Source: Streptococcus mitis
GTDB taxonomy: Bacteria > Bacillota > Bacilli > Lactobacillales > Streptococcaceae
Assembly (NCBI RefSeq): GCF_946190065.1
Contig: NZ_CAMHZD010000011.1
Coordinates: 1-64,000 of the forward strand
Reading direction: 5' to 3'
Length of the DNA stretch: 64,000 nt
In this document: positions 52,740 to 60,690 of the stretch, in pieces
Layout: every line of letters starts with the position of its first letter
How positions within the stretch are numbered: the first letter of the stretch is position 1
Translations under genes and position numbers: made by a program
The notes under the pieces: generated by a model
Seen by the model: only the letters and a program-made list of their open reading frames with translations
Told to the model about the DNA's origin: nothing
Database searches by the model: none

Positions 52740-53858
52740 ATGAAAGTTTTACCATTTAAAGTAACAGAGACAGGATTTTCTTTTAGAAAATCAGCCAAAA
52801 AAGTTGTTCCCTTTTTAGTAGTAGGATTGATGTTAGCAGCGGGTGATAGTGCATATGCTTATTCCGGAGGAAATGGATCGATTGCGCGTGGGGATGATTA
52901 TCCTGCTTACTATAAAAATGGCAGTCAGGAAATTGACAAGTGGCGCATGTATTCTCGTCAATGTACTTCTTTTGCAGCCTTTCGTTTGAGTAATGTGAAT
53001 GGTTTTGAGATTCCTGCTGCTTATGGGAATGCGAATGAATGGGGCTATCGGGCTCGTCGTGAAGGCTATCGTGTAGATAATAGACCAGCGATTGGCTCCA
53101 TTGCTTGGTCTACTGCAGGAACTTATGGTCATGTTGCTTGGGTGTCAAATGTAATAGGAGATGAGATTGAGATTGAAGAATACAATTATGGAATAAGGGA
53201 ATCTTACAATAAGCGCGTCGTGAAGGCAAATACTATGACTGGTTTTATTCATTTTAAAGATTTAGCTGGTGGCAGTGTTGGGAATAGTCAATCCTCAGTT
53301 TCAACAGGAGGAACACATTATTTTAAGACTAAGGCTGCGATCAAAAATCAGCCTCTAGCTAGCGCAACTACGATTGATTACTATTATCCTGGGGAGAATG
53401 TTCATTATGATCAAATTCTCGAAAAAGATGGGTACAAGTGGTTGAGTTATACGGCTTATAACGGAAGTCGTCGCTATATCCAGCTAGAGGGAGTAAGCTC
53501 TTCACAGAATTATCAGAATCAATCAGGAAATAGCTCTAACTATGGATCCAATAACAGTTCAACTGTCGGTTGGAAGAAAATAAATGGTAGTTGGTATCAT
53601 TTTAAATCAAATGGGTCTAAATCAACGGGTTGGCTGAAAGACGGATCTAGTTGGTATTATTTGAAATCATCTGGTGAAATGCAGACAGGATGGTTAAAGG
53701 AAAATGGTCTGTGGTATTATTTGGATAGCTCAGGGGCAATGAAAACAGGTTGGTATCAAGTCTCTGATAAGTGGTATTATTCTTACTCTTCAGGTGCCTT
53801 AGCTGTTAATACGACGGTGGATGGCTACAGAGTAAACAGTGATGGAGAACGAGTATAG
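52740..53858 (+). CDS. cbpD: Choline-binding murein hydrolase CbpD
   Basis: CbpD is the fratricin that lyses non-competent sister cells during competence. The 372-aa protein has a signal segment ending in SAYAYS, an N-terminal CHAP domain with Cys in SRQCTSFAAF and His in YGHVAWVS, one SH3b-like segment (about residues 188-255), a Ser/Asn-rich linker, and choline-binding repeats (GWKKINGSWYHF, GWLKDGSSWYYL, GWLKENGLWYYL, GWYQVSDKWYY). The pneumococcal form is near 450 aa with two SH3b domains, so this is a shorter variant. The cin-box and Shine-Dalgarno GGAGG fix the start. Confidence 0.95.
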   Translation: MKVLPFKVTETGFSFRKSAKKVVPFLVVGLMLAAGDSAYAYSGGNGSIARGDDYPAYYKNGSQEIDKWRMYSRQCTSFAAFRLSNVNGFEIPAAYGNANEWGYRARREGYRVDNRPAIGSIAWSTAGTYGHVAWVSNVIGDEIEIEEYNYGIRESYNKRVVKANTMTGFIHFKDLAGGSVGNSQSSVSTGGTHYFKTKAAIKNQPLASATTIDYYYPGENVHYDQILEKDGYKWLSYTAYNGSRRYIQLEGVSSSQNYQNQSGNSSNYGSNNSSTVGWKKINGSWYHFKSNGSKSTGWLKDGSSWYYLKSSGEMQTGWLKENGLWYYLDSSGAMKTGWYQVSDKWYYSYSSGALAVNTTVDGYRVNSDGERV

Positions 53859-53865
53859 AAAATGG

Positions 53866-53892
53866 GAGTAGGAAAATTTTCCTACTCTTTTC
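53866..53892 (+). terminator. Terminator after cbpD
   Basis: GAGTAGGAAAA and TTTTCCTACTC form a perfect palindrome followed by T residues. Confidence 0.85.
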
Positions 53893-53906
53893 TGTAAGCA
53901 GTTTCC

Positions 53907-53935
53907 TTGACATTTTTTTTGTTTTGCGCTATCAT
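53907..53935 (+). promoter_or_regulatory. Promoter of the thiamine-type operon
   Basis: TTGACA (53907-53912), a 17-bp spacer and TATCAT (53930-53935) lie just before the TPP riboswitch. Confidence 0.8.
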
Positions 53936-53949
53936 ATGTCCATATAATA

Positions 53950-54038
<89 letters not shown>

Positions 54039-54047
54039 CTACTCTTG

Positions 54048-54080
54048 ACCTTTTCCATATATGGCAAAGGTTTTTCTTTT
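54048..54080 (+). terminator. Riboswitch-controlled terminator
   Basis: ACCTTT, CCATATATGG and AAAGGT form a stem followed by TTTTTCTTTTT, directly after the TPP aptamer. Confidence 0.85.
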
Positions 54081-54111
54081 TGTCAAAGGAAAACGAGAAG
54101 AGGAGGTTCTT

Positions 54112-54402
54112 ATGAAAGCAAGCATCGCCTTGCAAATTTTACCCCTATCACAGGGGATTGATCGGATTGCTGTTATCGATCAAGTCATTGCTTATCTGCA
54201 AGCTCAAGAGGTGACTATGGTGGTGACACCATTTGAAACGGTCTTGGAAGGGGAGTTTGATGAGCTTATGCGCATTCTCAAAGAAGCGCTAGAAGTGGCA
54301 GGGCAGGAGGCAGATAATGTTTTTGCCAATGTCAAAATAAATGTAGGAGAGATTTTAAGTATTGATGAGAAACTTGAAAAGTATACTGAGACGACACATT
54401 AG
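54112..54402 (+). CDS. Thiamine-binding YkoF/MTH1187-like protein
   Basis: The start at 54112 (MKASIALQILPLSQGIDR) follows GAGGAGG; the ATG at 54061 lies in the terminator. The 96-aa protein belongs to the small MTH1187/YqgV family, whose members bind thiamine or its pyrimidine part. It is the first gene of the TPP-controlled operon and overlaps the permease gene by about 38 nt. Confidence 0.88.
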   Translation: MKASIALQILPLSQGIDRIAVIDQVIAYLQAQEVTMVVTPFETVLEGEFDELMRILKEALEVAGQEADNVFANVKINVGEILSIDEKLEKYTETTH

Positions 54403-55123
54403 TCTATTGGGCTTTATGGGGGTCTTGTCAATCTGGCAGTTAGCAGGTTTTCTTAAACTTCTCCCCAAGTTTATCCTGCCGACACCTCTTGAAATTCTCC
54501 TGTCCTTTGTTCGTGATAGAGAATTTCTCTGGCACCATAGCTGGGCCACCTTGAGAGTGGCTTTATTGGGACTGATTTTGGGAGTCTTGATTGCCTGTCT
54601 CATGGCTGTGCTTATGGACAGTTTGACTTGGCTTAACGATCTGATTTACCCTATGATGGTGGTTGTTCAGACTATCCCGACCATTGCCATAGCCCCTATC
54701 CTGGTTTTGTGGCTCGGTTATGGGATTTTGCCCAAGATTGTCTTGATTATCTTGACAACAACCTTTCCTATCATCGTCAGCATTTTGGACGGTTTTAGGC
54801 ATTGTGACAAGGATATGCTGACCTTGTTTAGTCTGATGCGGGCCAAACCTTGGCAAATCCTGTGGCATTTTAAAATCCCTGTCAGTCTGCCTTACTTTTA
54901 TGCTGGTCTGAGGGTCAGTGTCTCCTACGCCTTTATCACAACAGTAGTATCTGAGTGGTTGGGAGGCTTTGAAGGACTAGGTGTCTACATGATTCAGTCC
55001 AAGAAACTGTTTCAGTATGATACTATGTTTGCTATTATTATTCTGGTATCGATTATCAGTCTTCTCGGTATGAAGCTGGTTGATGTCAGTGAAAAATATG
55101 TTATTAAATGGAAACGTTCGTAG
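54365..55123 (+). CDS. ABC permease, thiamine-precursor type (ThiX-like)
   Basis: The 252-aa permease has five or six helices and the EAA-like coupling loop (FSLMRAKPWQILWHFKIPVSLPYF region). TTG at 54362 directly before the ATG is an alternative start. The family (SsuC/TauC-like) imports small compounds. The TPP riboswitch and its neighbours suggest uptake of hydroxymethylpyrimidine or a related thiamine precursor. Confidence 0.9.
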   Translation: MRNLKSILRRHISLLGFMGVLSIWQLAGFLKLLPKFILPTPLEILLSFVRDREFLWHHSWATLRVALLGLILGVLIACLMAVLMDSLTWLNDLIYPMMVVVQTIPTIAIAPILVLWLGYGILPKIVLIILTTTFPIIVSILDGFRHCDKDMLTLFSLMRAKPWQILWHFKIPVSLPYFYAGLRVSVSYAFITTVVSEWLGGFEGLGVYMIQSKKLFQYDTMFAIIILVSIISLLGMKLVDVSEKYVIKWKRS

Positions 55124-55161
55124 AATAAGAATGTTTCTGAAAAAGAAAAGAGGAAATTGAA

Positions 55162-56169
55162 ATGAAGAAAACATGGAAAGTGTTTTTAACTGTTTTAACA
55201 GCTCTTGTAGCTGTTGTGCTTGTGGCCTGTGGTCAAGGAACTGCTTCTAAAGACAACAAAGAGGCAGAACTTAAGAAGATTGACTTTATCCTAGACTGGA
55301 CACCAAATACCAACCACACAGGGCTTTATGTGGCTAAGGAAAAAGGCTATTTCAAAGAAGCTGGAGTGGATGTTGACTTGAAATTGCCGCCAGAAGAAAG
55401 TTCTTCTGACTTGGTTATCAATGGCAAGGCACCATTTGCAGTCTATTTCCAAGACTACATGGCTAAAAAATTGGAAAAAGGAGCAGGAATCACTGCCGTT
55501 GCAGCCATCGTAGAGCACAATACATCAGGAATCATCTCTCGTAAATCTGACAATGTAGCTAGTCCAAAAGACTTAGTTGGTAAGAAATACGGGACTTGGA
55601 ATGACCCAACTGAACTTGCTATGTTGAAAACCTTGGTAGAATCACAAGGTGGGGACTTTGAGAAGGTTGAAAAAGTACCAAATAACGACTCAAACTCTAT
55701 CACACCGATTGCTAATGGAGTATTTGATACTGCATGGATCTACTACGGATGGGATGGTATCCTTGCAAAATCTCAAGGTGTAGATGCTAATTTCATGTAC
55801 TTGAAAGACTACGTTAAAGAATTTGACTACTACTCACCAGTTATCATCGCAAACAACGACTATTTGAAAGACAACAAAGAAGAAGCACGTAAAGTCACCC
55901 AAGCTATCAAAAAAGGATACCAATATGCCATGGAGCATCCAGAGGAAGCAGCTGATATCCTCATCAAAAATGCACCTGAACTTCAGGAAAAACGTGACTT
56001 TGTCATCGAATCTCAAAAATACTTGTCAAAAGAATACGCAAGCGACAAGGAAAAATGGGGTCAATTTGATGCAGCTCGCTGGAATGCCTTCTACAAATGG
56101 GATAAAGAAAATGGTATCCTTAAAGAAGATTTGACAGACAAAGGCTTTACCAATGAATTTGTGAAATAA
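55162..56169 (+). CDS. ABC substrate-binding lipoprotein (NMT1/THI5-like)
   Basis: The 335-aa protein has a lipobox LVAC and a NMT1/THI5-type fold starting IDFILDWTPNTNHTGLYVAKEKGYF. Such proteins bind pyrimidine precursors of thiamine (ThiY type). It is between the permease and ATPase genes under the TPP riboswitch. Confidence 0.93.
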   Translation: MKKTWKVFLTVLTALVAVVLVACGQGTASKDNKEAELKKIDFILDWTPNTNHTGLYVAKEKGYFKEAGVDVDLKLPPEESSSDLVINGKAPFAVYFQDYMAKKLEKGAGITAVAAIVEHNTSGIISRKSDNVASPKDLVGKKYGTWNDPTELAMLKTLVESQGGDFEKVEKVPNNDSNSITPIANGVFDTAWIYYGWDGILAKSQGVDANFMYLKDYVKEFDYYSPVIIANNDYLKDNKEEARKVTQAIKKGYQYAMEHPEEAADILIKNAPELQEKRDFVIESQKYLSKEYASDKEKWGQFDAARWNAFYKWDKENGILKEDLTDKGFTNEFVK

Positions 56170-56897
56170 TGACAGAAATTAGACTAGAACACGTCAGTTA
56201 TGCCTATGGTCAAGAGAGGATTTTAGAGGATATCAATCTGAAAGTGACTGCAGGTGAAGTGGTTTCTATCCTAGGCCCAAGTGGTGTTGGTAAGACTACG
56301 CTTTTCAACTTAATTGCGGGGATTTTAGAAGTTCAGTCAGGGAGAATTGTCCTTGATGGTGAAGAAAATCCCAAGGGGCGCGTGAGTTATATGTTGCAAA
56401 AGGATCTGCTCTTGGAGCACAAGACCGTGCTTGGTAATATCATTCTGCCCCTCTTGATTCAAAAGGTGGATAAGGCAGAAGCTATTGCTCGCGCGGATGA
56501 AATTCTTGCGACCTTCCAGTTGACAGCTGTAAGAGATAAATACCCTCATGAACTCAGTGGTGGGATGCGCCAGCGTGTAGCCTTACTCCGTACCTATCTT
56601 TTCGGGCACAAGCTCTTTCTCTTAGATGAAGCCTTTAGCGCCTTGGATGAGATGACCAAGATGGAACTACACATTTGGTACCTTGAGATTCACAAGCAGT
56701 TGCAGCTAACAACCTTAATCATCACGCATAGTATCGAGGAGGCCCTCAGTCTCAGCGACCGCATCTATATCTTGAAAAATCGCCCTGGGCAGATTGTTTC
56801 AGAAATTAAACTAGATTGGTCTGAAGATGAGGACAAGGAAGTCCAAAAGATTGCCTACAAACGTCAAATCTTGGCAGAATTAGGCTTAGATAAGTAG
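56169..56897 (+). CDS. ABC ATPase, thiamine-precursor type (ThiZ-like)
   Basis: The 242-aa ATPase has Walker A GPSGVGKTT, Q-loop YMLQKDLLLEH, signature LSGGMRQRVALLR and Walker B LFLLDEAFSALD. It overlaps the binding-protein stop by one base and ends the operon. Confidence 0.95.
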   Translation: MTEIRLEHVSYAYGQERILEDINLKVTAGEVVSILGPSGVGKTTLFNLIAGILEVQSGRIVLDGEENPKGRVSYMLQKDLLLEHKTVLGNIILPLLIQKVDKAEAIARADEILATFQLTAVRDKYPHELSGGMRQRVALLRTYLFGHKLFLLDEAFSALDEMTKMELHIWYLEIHKQLQLTTLIITHSIEEALSLSDRIYILKNRPGQIVSEIKLDWSEDEDKEVQKIAYKRQILAELGLDK

Positions 56898-56904
56898 AAA
56901 AATA

Positions 56905-56948
56905 GGGAGTTGGTGAAGATTATCCTTTACCAGCGCCCTTTTTCTTTT
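56905..56948 (+). terminator. Terminator of the thiamine-type operon
   Basis: GGGAGTTGGT and ACCAGCGCCC form an imperfect stem followed by TTTTTCTTTT. Confidence 0.75.
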
Positions 56949-56960
56949 AAAAATGAGAAA

Positions 56961-56990
56961 ATTTCGGTATAATAGTCATTATACCGAAAT
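56961..56990. repeat. 13-bp-arm inverted repeat at the element border
   Basis: ATTTCGGTATAAT and ATTATACCGAAAT are perfect reverse complements separated by AGTC. It lies between the operon terminator and the integrase stop, so it is near the left border of the mobile element. Its role is not known. Confidence 0.85.
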
Positions 56991-57052
56991 CATTCTATAA
57001 TCGTTGATACATAAGGGTTTTATGTGTCACTTTTTTTATTTTGTGGACTTTT

Positions 57053-58219
57053 TTAAGAACTTTTTATTTTTTCGAGGGCAGTTTCAAAGAATGAGACTGC
57101 TCTTTTTTGGTTCTCTTTTGATAAATGGCTGTACGTATCCATAGTTACAGATATTTTTGCATGGCCAAGCCGTGTCTGTATCTCCTTGTATGGTAATCCG
57201 GCATTAAGCAAGATACTAGCGTGAGTGTGTCGGAAAGCATGAAAGCCTAAATCAGTACAGTTAGCGTTTTTTAAGTGCTTATGTAGGCGATAATCAACCT
57301 TTCGAGTATTGACATAGTTGTCAAAGCTATCAGAGAATACTTTCTCATAGGTTAAGCCAATGTTTCTACCGTTTTCTGCTTGTCTTGCTCGGTAGAGACG
57401 AAGCATGAGCACTGTTTTATGATCGATATCTAAAACTCTATAGCTTGATTTTGTCTTAGGACTGTTTACCTGGTTTAAAATGTTGAGTGTTTTGTTAATA
57501 TCGATCGTTCCGTTCTGCAGGTCAATATCAGACCATTCCAGGGCCAGACATTCACGGATGCGCAGTCCAGTAGCTAGGAGCGTTTTATAAAGCACAGTAT
57601 CATAAAAATTGATAAAGGTATTCTCCAGGTTATCGAGATAGGAGAGGAAGTTTTTAAGTTCCTGATCTTGAAAGTATTTAATTTCTTGTTTATCTCTGGT
57701 TATCTTTCTAGGAATAACAATATCACGAGCAGGGTTATTGTCTAATGCTTGAATAGAAATTCCATACTGTAGAATACGTTTATTTAAGGCATGAAGATGA
57801 TTGTATTCTTTATATCCTGTTCCGTCCTGATTGTACTCATCCGCCCACTTATTTACCTGAGTTTGGATAATAACAGGAGTAAGTTTATCTAGTTTGTAAG
57901 TACTAAATGAGGGCAAGAGGTAATTATTTAAGCAACCTTTTATCTTTATCTGCGTATTAGTCTTTATGGTATGCTGGTAGGTTTGCCAGAATAAGTCCAC
58001 AAGTTCGCTATAGGTTGTTATATGTGAGCGTTGTTTCCGTGTAGAGCCGTTTTTCTCAAATTCTACCTTAGCCTGGGTGGCCTTGTTTCTGAGTTCTTTC
58101 TTTGTTCGTGCTGATATGGTAGTCTTGACCTTCTTACCAGTCACAGAATCAATGCCAAGATAGATACTGGAGCGGTAGACTGCTGATCCGTCTTTTTTCG
58201 TGTGTTGTGTAATTTTCAT
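57053..58219 (-). CDS. int: Tyrosine site-specific integrase
   Basis: The start at 58219 (MKITQHTKKDGSAVYRSS) follows AAGGAG and gives 388 aa. The N-terminal part has the AP2-like arm-binding domain and a SAM-like core-binding domain; the catalytic domain has Arg in TGLRIREC, Lys in PKTKSSYR, HxxR in HAFRHTHAS, GH in LGHAKIS and Tyr in MDTYSHL. It resembles phage and Tn916-type integrases. It points to the chromosome junction, as usual for the att-proximal gene. Confidence 0.95.
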   Translation of the reverse strand: MKITQHTKKDGSAVYRSSIYLGIDSVTGKKVKTTISARTKKELRNKATQAKVEFEKNGSTRKQRSHITTYSELVDLFWQTYQHTIKTNTQIKIKGCLNNYLLPSFSTYKLDKLTPVIIQTQVNKWADEYNQDGTGYKEYNHLHALNKRILQYGISIQALDNNPARDIVIPRKITRDKQEIKYFQDQELKNFLSYLDNLENTFINFYDTVLYKTLLATGLRIRECLALEWSDIDLQNGTIDINKTLNILNQVNSPKTKSSYRVLDIDHKTVLMLRLYRARQAENGRNIGLTYEKVFSDSFDNYVNTRKVDYRLHKHLKNANCTDLGFHAFRHTHASILLNAGLPYKEIQTRLGHAKISVTMDTYSHLSKENQKRAVSFFETALEKIKSS

Positions 58220-58240
58220 GGTTTTACTCCTTTTTCCATC

Positions 58241-58269
58241 AGCAGGCAAGCAATTAGAAAAGGTTTTGA
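58241..58269 (+). repeat. 29-bp direct repeat, copy 1
   Basis: The 29 bases beginning AGCAGGCAAGCAATTAG are identical to 62041-62069. This copy lies just upstream of the integrase Shine-Dalgarno region. Confidence 0.9.
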
Positions 58270-58367
58270 GTTTATACCATGCGAGGAGCTACGAGAACCC
58301 CTCTATTTTCGATTTTAAGAGGACGGACGGTAAATTATACAAGAATAGGAAGCAAGGCGGATATGGG

Positions 58368-58401
58368 GCATATATGGGGTTTGAAAAAGCCCATATATTG
58401 C
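58368..58401. repeat. Inverted repeat after the abiF-like gene
   Basis: GCATATATGGG and CCCATATATTGC pair around a short loop. It lies just past the stop of the abiF-like gene without a T run on that strand, so termination is possible but not clear. Confidence 0.55.
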
Positions 58402-58409
58402 AAGTAGTT

Positions 58410-59384
58410 CTATCTTAATGTGTCAGTGATATTATACCAATTATTCGGAAATCCAAGTGTGTCCAATACAATGCCGGCTTCAATGGAGTGCGCTTTTTTA
58501 TTTAGAGCTTTGGTTCTTTTTATAATAGTGTTATGTAATTGAGCGTATTGTGTGGAAGCAAGTAGGCATTGCAAGGCAAGAAAAACATAATATACAGATT
58601 GTCTTGATGTATTGGCATTGTTATTGTAATAGTGGAAATAAGCTAGTTGTGGAAGATTCTCACGACATTTATAATTGAAAAGTTTATTATTATGAGCAGT
58701 GATATTTCTAATTTCTAGTATATTTTTAATAATACTTTCTAAAGCCTTTCCGCTTAAAAGGTCTTTACTAGGTCTATTTTGGATGTATTCAATATTTTCT
58801 TGTAAGAATGGTGATAAATCTCTAGCTATTTGATTTTTTATATCAGTGTTTAGATTTCTATAAAAGTTAAATGCTTGCCCTAATGTAAGTTCATTGATGA
58901 TAACCCAGAAAGGAACAACGCCATGTTGTTTATAGTGGTGTTTTATAGAATTGTTTTGCTTATCCCTATTATAATCATTGAGTATTTTAGCTAATATACT
59001 GATTAAATTTGTAATTTGTGCGAGCCTTTTTGCATCTTTTTGTGTTTCAAAATTATTAATATCTAGATAAGAGTATGGCTTTGGATATGATTCTGAAAAA
59101 CGATATGCCAGTACGGATTTCAAGTGTTTTTCTGCATCTATAATTGCTTTTAAAAAAGCTGATTTAATTTCTTTATCGTAAAAGTGTGTTGCAGCTATTT
59201 CTCTAAAGTCTGCACCAGCTATAAATTTATCTTTTGATGTTTGAAAAAACTTACTATATCCGTTGACGACGTTGTAATAGTTGTTAGTTAGAAGGTATCT
59301 TTTACATTCTTCTATGTTATCTATTTCTAAACCTCTAGACTGGAGAAGTTTTATTTGTTCATCTAATGTTTGAAATGGTTTCAT
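58410..59384 (-). CDS. abiF: Abi_2 (AbiD/AbiF)-family HEPN protein
   Basis: The 324-aa protein matches the Abi_2 family, named for lactococcal abortive-infection genes AbiD, AbiD1 and AbiF. Features are the N-terminal DEQIKLLQSRGLEI, the central helices with KHHYKQHGVVPFWVIINELT, and the HEPN RNase motif RNITAH (Rx4H, R226 and H231) followed by N. HEPN RNases cleave RNA; related AbiF proteins have been described as toxins held by an adjacent structured RNA and as relatives of Cas13. A 70-nt structured RNA with its own strong promoter and terminator lies directly upstream on the same strand. An AAGGAA Shine-Dalgarno supports the start. Placement in a mobile element fits phage defence. Confidence 0.9.
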   Translation of the reverse strand: MKPFQTLDEQIKLLQSRGLEIDNIEECKRYLLTNNYYNVVNGYSKFFQTSKDKFIAGADFREIAATHFYDKEIKSAFLKAIIDAEKHLKSVLAYRFSESYPKPYSYLDINNFETQKDAKRLAQITNLISILAKILNDYNRDKQNNSIKHHYKQHGVVPFWVIINELTLGQAFNFYRNLNTDIKNQIARDLSPFLQENIEYIQNRPSKDLLSGKALESIIKNILEIRNITAHNNKLFNYKCRENLPQLAYFHYYNNNANTSRQSVYYVFLALQCLLASTQYAQLHNTIIKRTKALNKKAHSIEAGIVLDTLGFPNNWYNITDTLR

Positions 59385-59399
59385 ATATGTTCCTTATAT

Positions 59400-59473
59400 A
59401 CAAAAACACCACCTAGTAGAACTAGGCGGTGTTTCGCGTACTCTGTTCCCTTGGGAGCAGAAACTCTTCTCAT
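59400..59473 (-). ncRNA. Putative abiF-associated structured RNA
   Basis: Read on the minus strand, the predicted RNA starts near 59473, includes a hairpin CTGCTCCC-AA-GGGAACAG (59443-59460), a short linker with TACGCG, and a long stem AAACACC.CCTAGT / ACTAGG.GGTGTTT ending in T residues (59403-59435). It is driven by a near-consensus promoter and ends 16 bp before abiF. A conserved abiF RNA motif of this kind was found by comparative genomics upstream of Abi_2 genes; my match is by position and shape, not by a covariance search. Confidence 0.75.
59403..59435 (-). terminator. Terminator-like stem of the abiF RNA
   Basis: AAACACC and GGTGTTT with inner CCTAGT and ACTAGG form a 13- to 14-bp stem with a 3-nt loop, followed by a T run on the minus strand. 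It separates the strong promoter from abiF, so abiF would be expressed by read-through. Confidence 0.8.
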
Positions 59474-59479
59474 TGCCTA

Positions 59480-59508
59480 ATAATACTGTAATTTTTAGTT
59501 TTTGTCAA
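59480..59508 (-). promoter_or_regulatory. Consensus promoter of the abiF RNA
   Basis: On the minus strand TTGACA (59503-59508), an exact 17-bp spacer and TATTAT (59480-59485) lie just upstream of the structured RNA. Confidence 0.85.
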
Positions 59509-59744
59509 TATTTTTAGTTTGTTTTTTAAAAATTTTTGAGTATCGAAAAAACTCAACGCTGGGAAAGTTGCTTTTATTGCATTGTCAGACAAGTCAGCAG
59601 TAGCAGGCTTGTCTTTTTCTATTTGTCACTTTTGCCGTTTTTTGCGCTTTAGTTTGTAAAATTGGCTTTCTATTTTTCACTTTCCCTTGTTTTTGCACAA
59701 TAGACCTTAGAAATAGGGGCACTATTGGCGAATATGGAGGATTT
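59509..59744. other. Gap between the abiF promoter and the DUF4177 gene
   Basis: No convincing gene is seen. A hairpin AGACAAG/CTTGTCT (about 59588-59616) with a T run on the plus strand is present. A 65-codon minus-strand frame here has no Shine-Dalgarno and no recognisable sequence, so it is not called. Confidence 0.5.
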
Positions 59745-60014
59745 TTATAGAATCTTCTCAAAAACCATTGTAGCCTGGATACGGTCACCACCGCCTAAAC
59801 CTTTGCTTCCACCATTGGCGGTTGTGATTGTATGTAGGCGATAACCTTTTGAAGCTTGTTTATTGATAACCTCTTCTAATTCTGTAAGGTTTCCTGATCC
59901 AGTGCCGAAAAACTTTTCTTTCAAAGTTACCTGAAGAACAACGTAGTGTAGTCCATTTACTCCAGAAGCGGTAGAAAAACTACCTTCTTGTTTTACAGTA
60001 TCAAAAAATCCCAT
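59745..60014 (-). CDS. DUF4177-like small protein
   Basis: The 89-aa protein (GLHYVVLQVTLKEKFF ... LTELEEVINKQASKGYRLHTI) resembles DUF4177 proteins, small alpha/beta folds common in Firmicute phages and islands, often next to the CI gene. It lies 5 bp after the repressor and is probably co-transcribed with it. Function is unknown. Confidence 0.8.
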   Translation of the reverse strand: MGFFDTVKQEGSFSTASGVNGLHYVVLQVTLKEKFFGTGSGNLTELEEVINKQASKGYRLHTITTANGGSKGLGGGDRIQATMVFEKIL

Positions 60015-60019
60015 GGGGG

Positions 60020-60541
60020 TTACTCCTTTTCGTTGTCTCTCTCAGATAGTTTTTGAACTAAATCAAAAGCTATTTTTTTATCATAGTCATTTAAAGAAAT
60101 ATAGTTGATTAAAATATCTGCAAAATTTGTATTGTTCTCTTTATCAGCATTTATTAGTTCTTCAATTGTAAACATATACGATGGGATATGATTAAGCAAT
60201 CCTTTTCCAAAATTGTTATACTTTACAGGATTATTTATATGTTCTTCAACGTTTTTATATGCCGAACCAAGTTCATTTATTTTTTCAATATCTATATCAT
60301 TAAGTAATTTTTTAAATTCGTTACTTTGGATTATTTTTAAAATATTTTGTTTATCTTCAAATCCTAATAAGTAAGCAACATTTACTCCGAAGTAGTCAGC
60401 AAGCTGTCGAGCTTTTTCTGGTTTGATTTGACTTTCTCCGTTTTCCCATTTTTGGTATCCTCTACGGGTCACACCCATAACTTTAGCGACGTCCTCTTGA
60501 GTGTCGCCTTTTTTTTGTCTCAACTCTTTTAATCTGTTCAT
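60020..60541 (-). CDS. CI-like repressor with N-terminal HTH
   Basis: The 173-aa protein has a Cro/CI HTH_3 domain (MNRLKELRQKKGDTQEDVAKVMGV and KWENGESQIKPEKARQLADYF), then a helical, asparagine- and lysine-rich C-terminal part with no peptidase-type (LexA-like) residues that I can see. Induction may therefore need an antirepressor rather than self-cleavage. It is divergent from the gene at 60691, and the gap contains repeated GCTAAC half-sites. The Shine-Dalgarno is GAGGTAA. Confidence 0.9.
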   Translation of the reverse strand: MNRLKELRQKKGDTQEDVAKVMGVTRRGYQKWENGESQIKPEKARQLADYFGVNVAYLLGFEDKQNILKIIQSNEFKKLLNDIDIEKINELGSAYKNVEEHINNPVKYNNFGKGLLNHIPSYMFTIEELINADKENNTNFADILINYISLNDYDKKIAFDLVQKLSERDNEKE

Positions 60542-60582
60542 GTATATTACCTCATTTTAATTATATCACAAAATAACAAAAA

Positions 60583-60670
60583 GCTAACAAAAAATTCACT
60601 TTTTATCATTTTGTTGTTGACAACTAACAAAAAATACGCTACAATACAACCAAGCTAACAAATAGTTAGC
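60583..60670. promoter_or_regulatory. Repressor operators and early promoter
   Basis: The half-site GCTAAC occurs at 60583-60588 and 60654-60659, ACTAAC at 60623-60628, and GTTAGC at 60665-60670; the last pair forms a palindrome GCTAAC-N5-GTTAGC. The plus-strand promoter TTGACA (60617-60622), a 17-bp spacer and TACAAT (60640-60645) lies among them. This is the expected lysis-lysogeny switch. Confidence 0.75.
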
Positions 60671-60690
60671 AAAAGAAAGGGAGGATTTTA

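Noticed and set aside
54061-54111. Upstream ATG for the thiamine-binding gene
   Set aside because: It lies inside the riboswitch terminator stem; the ATG at 54112 has a strong Shine-Dalgarno and the family N-terminus.
58200-58418. 72-aa plus-strand frame between integrase and abiF
   Set aside because: It overlaps the integrase start region and contains repeat sequence; no translation signal or family resemblance.
59594-59791. 65-aa minus-strand frame upstream of abiF
   Set aside because: It overlaps the DUF4177 gene in another frame, lacks a Shine-Dalgarno and reads as low-information sequence.
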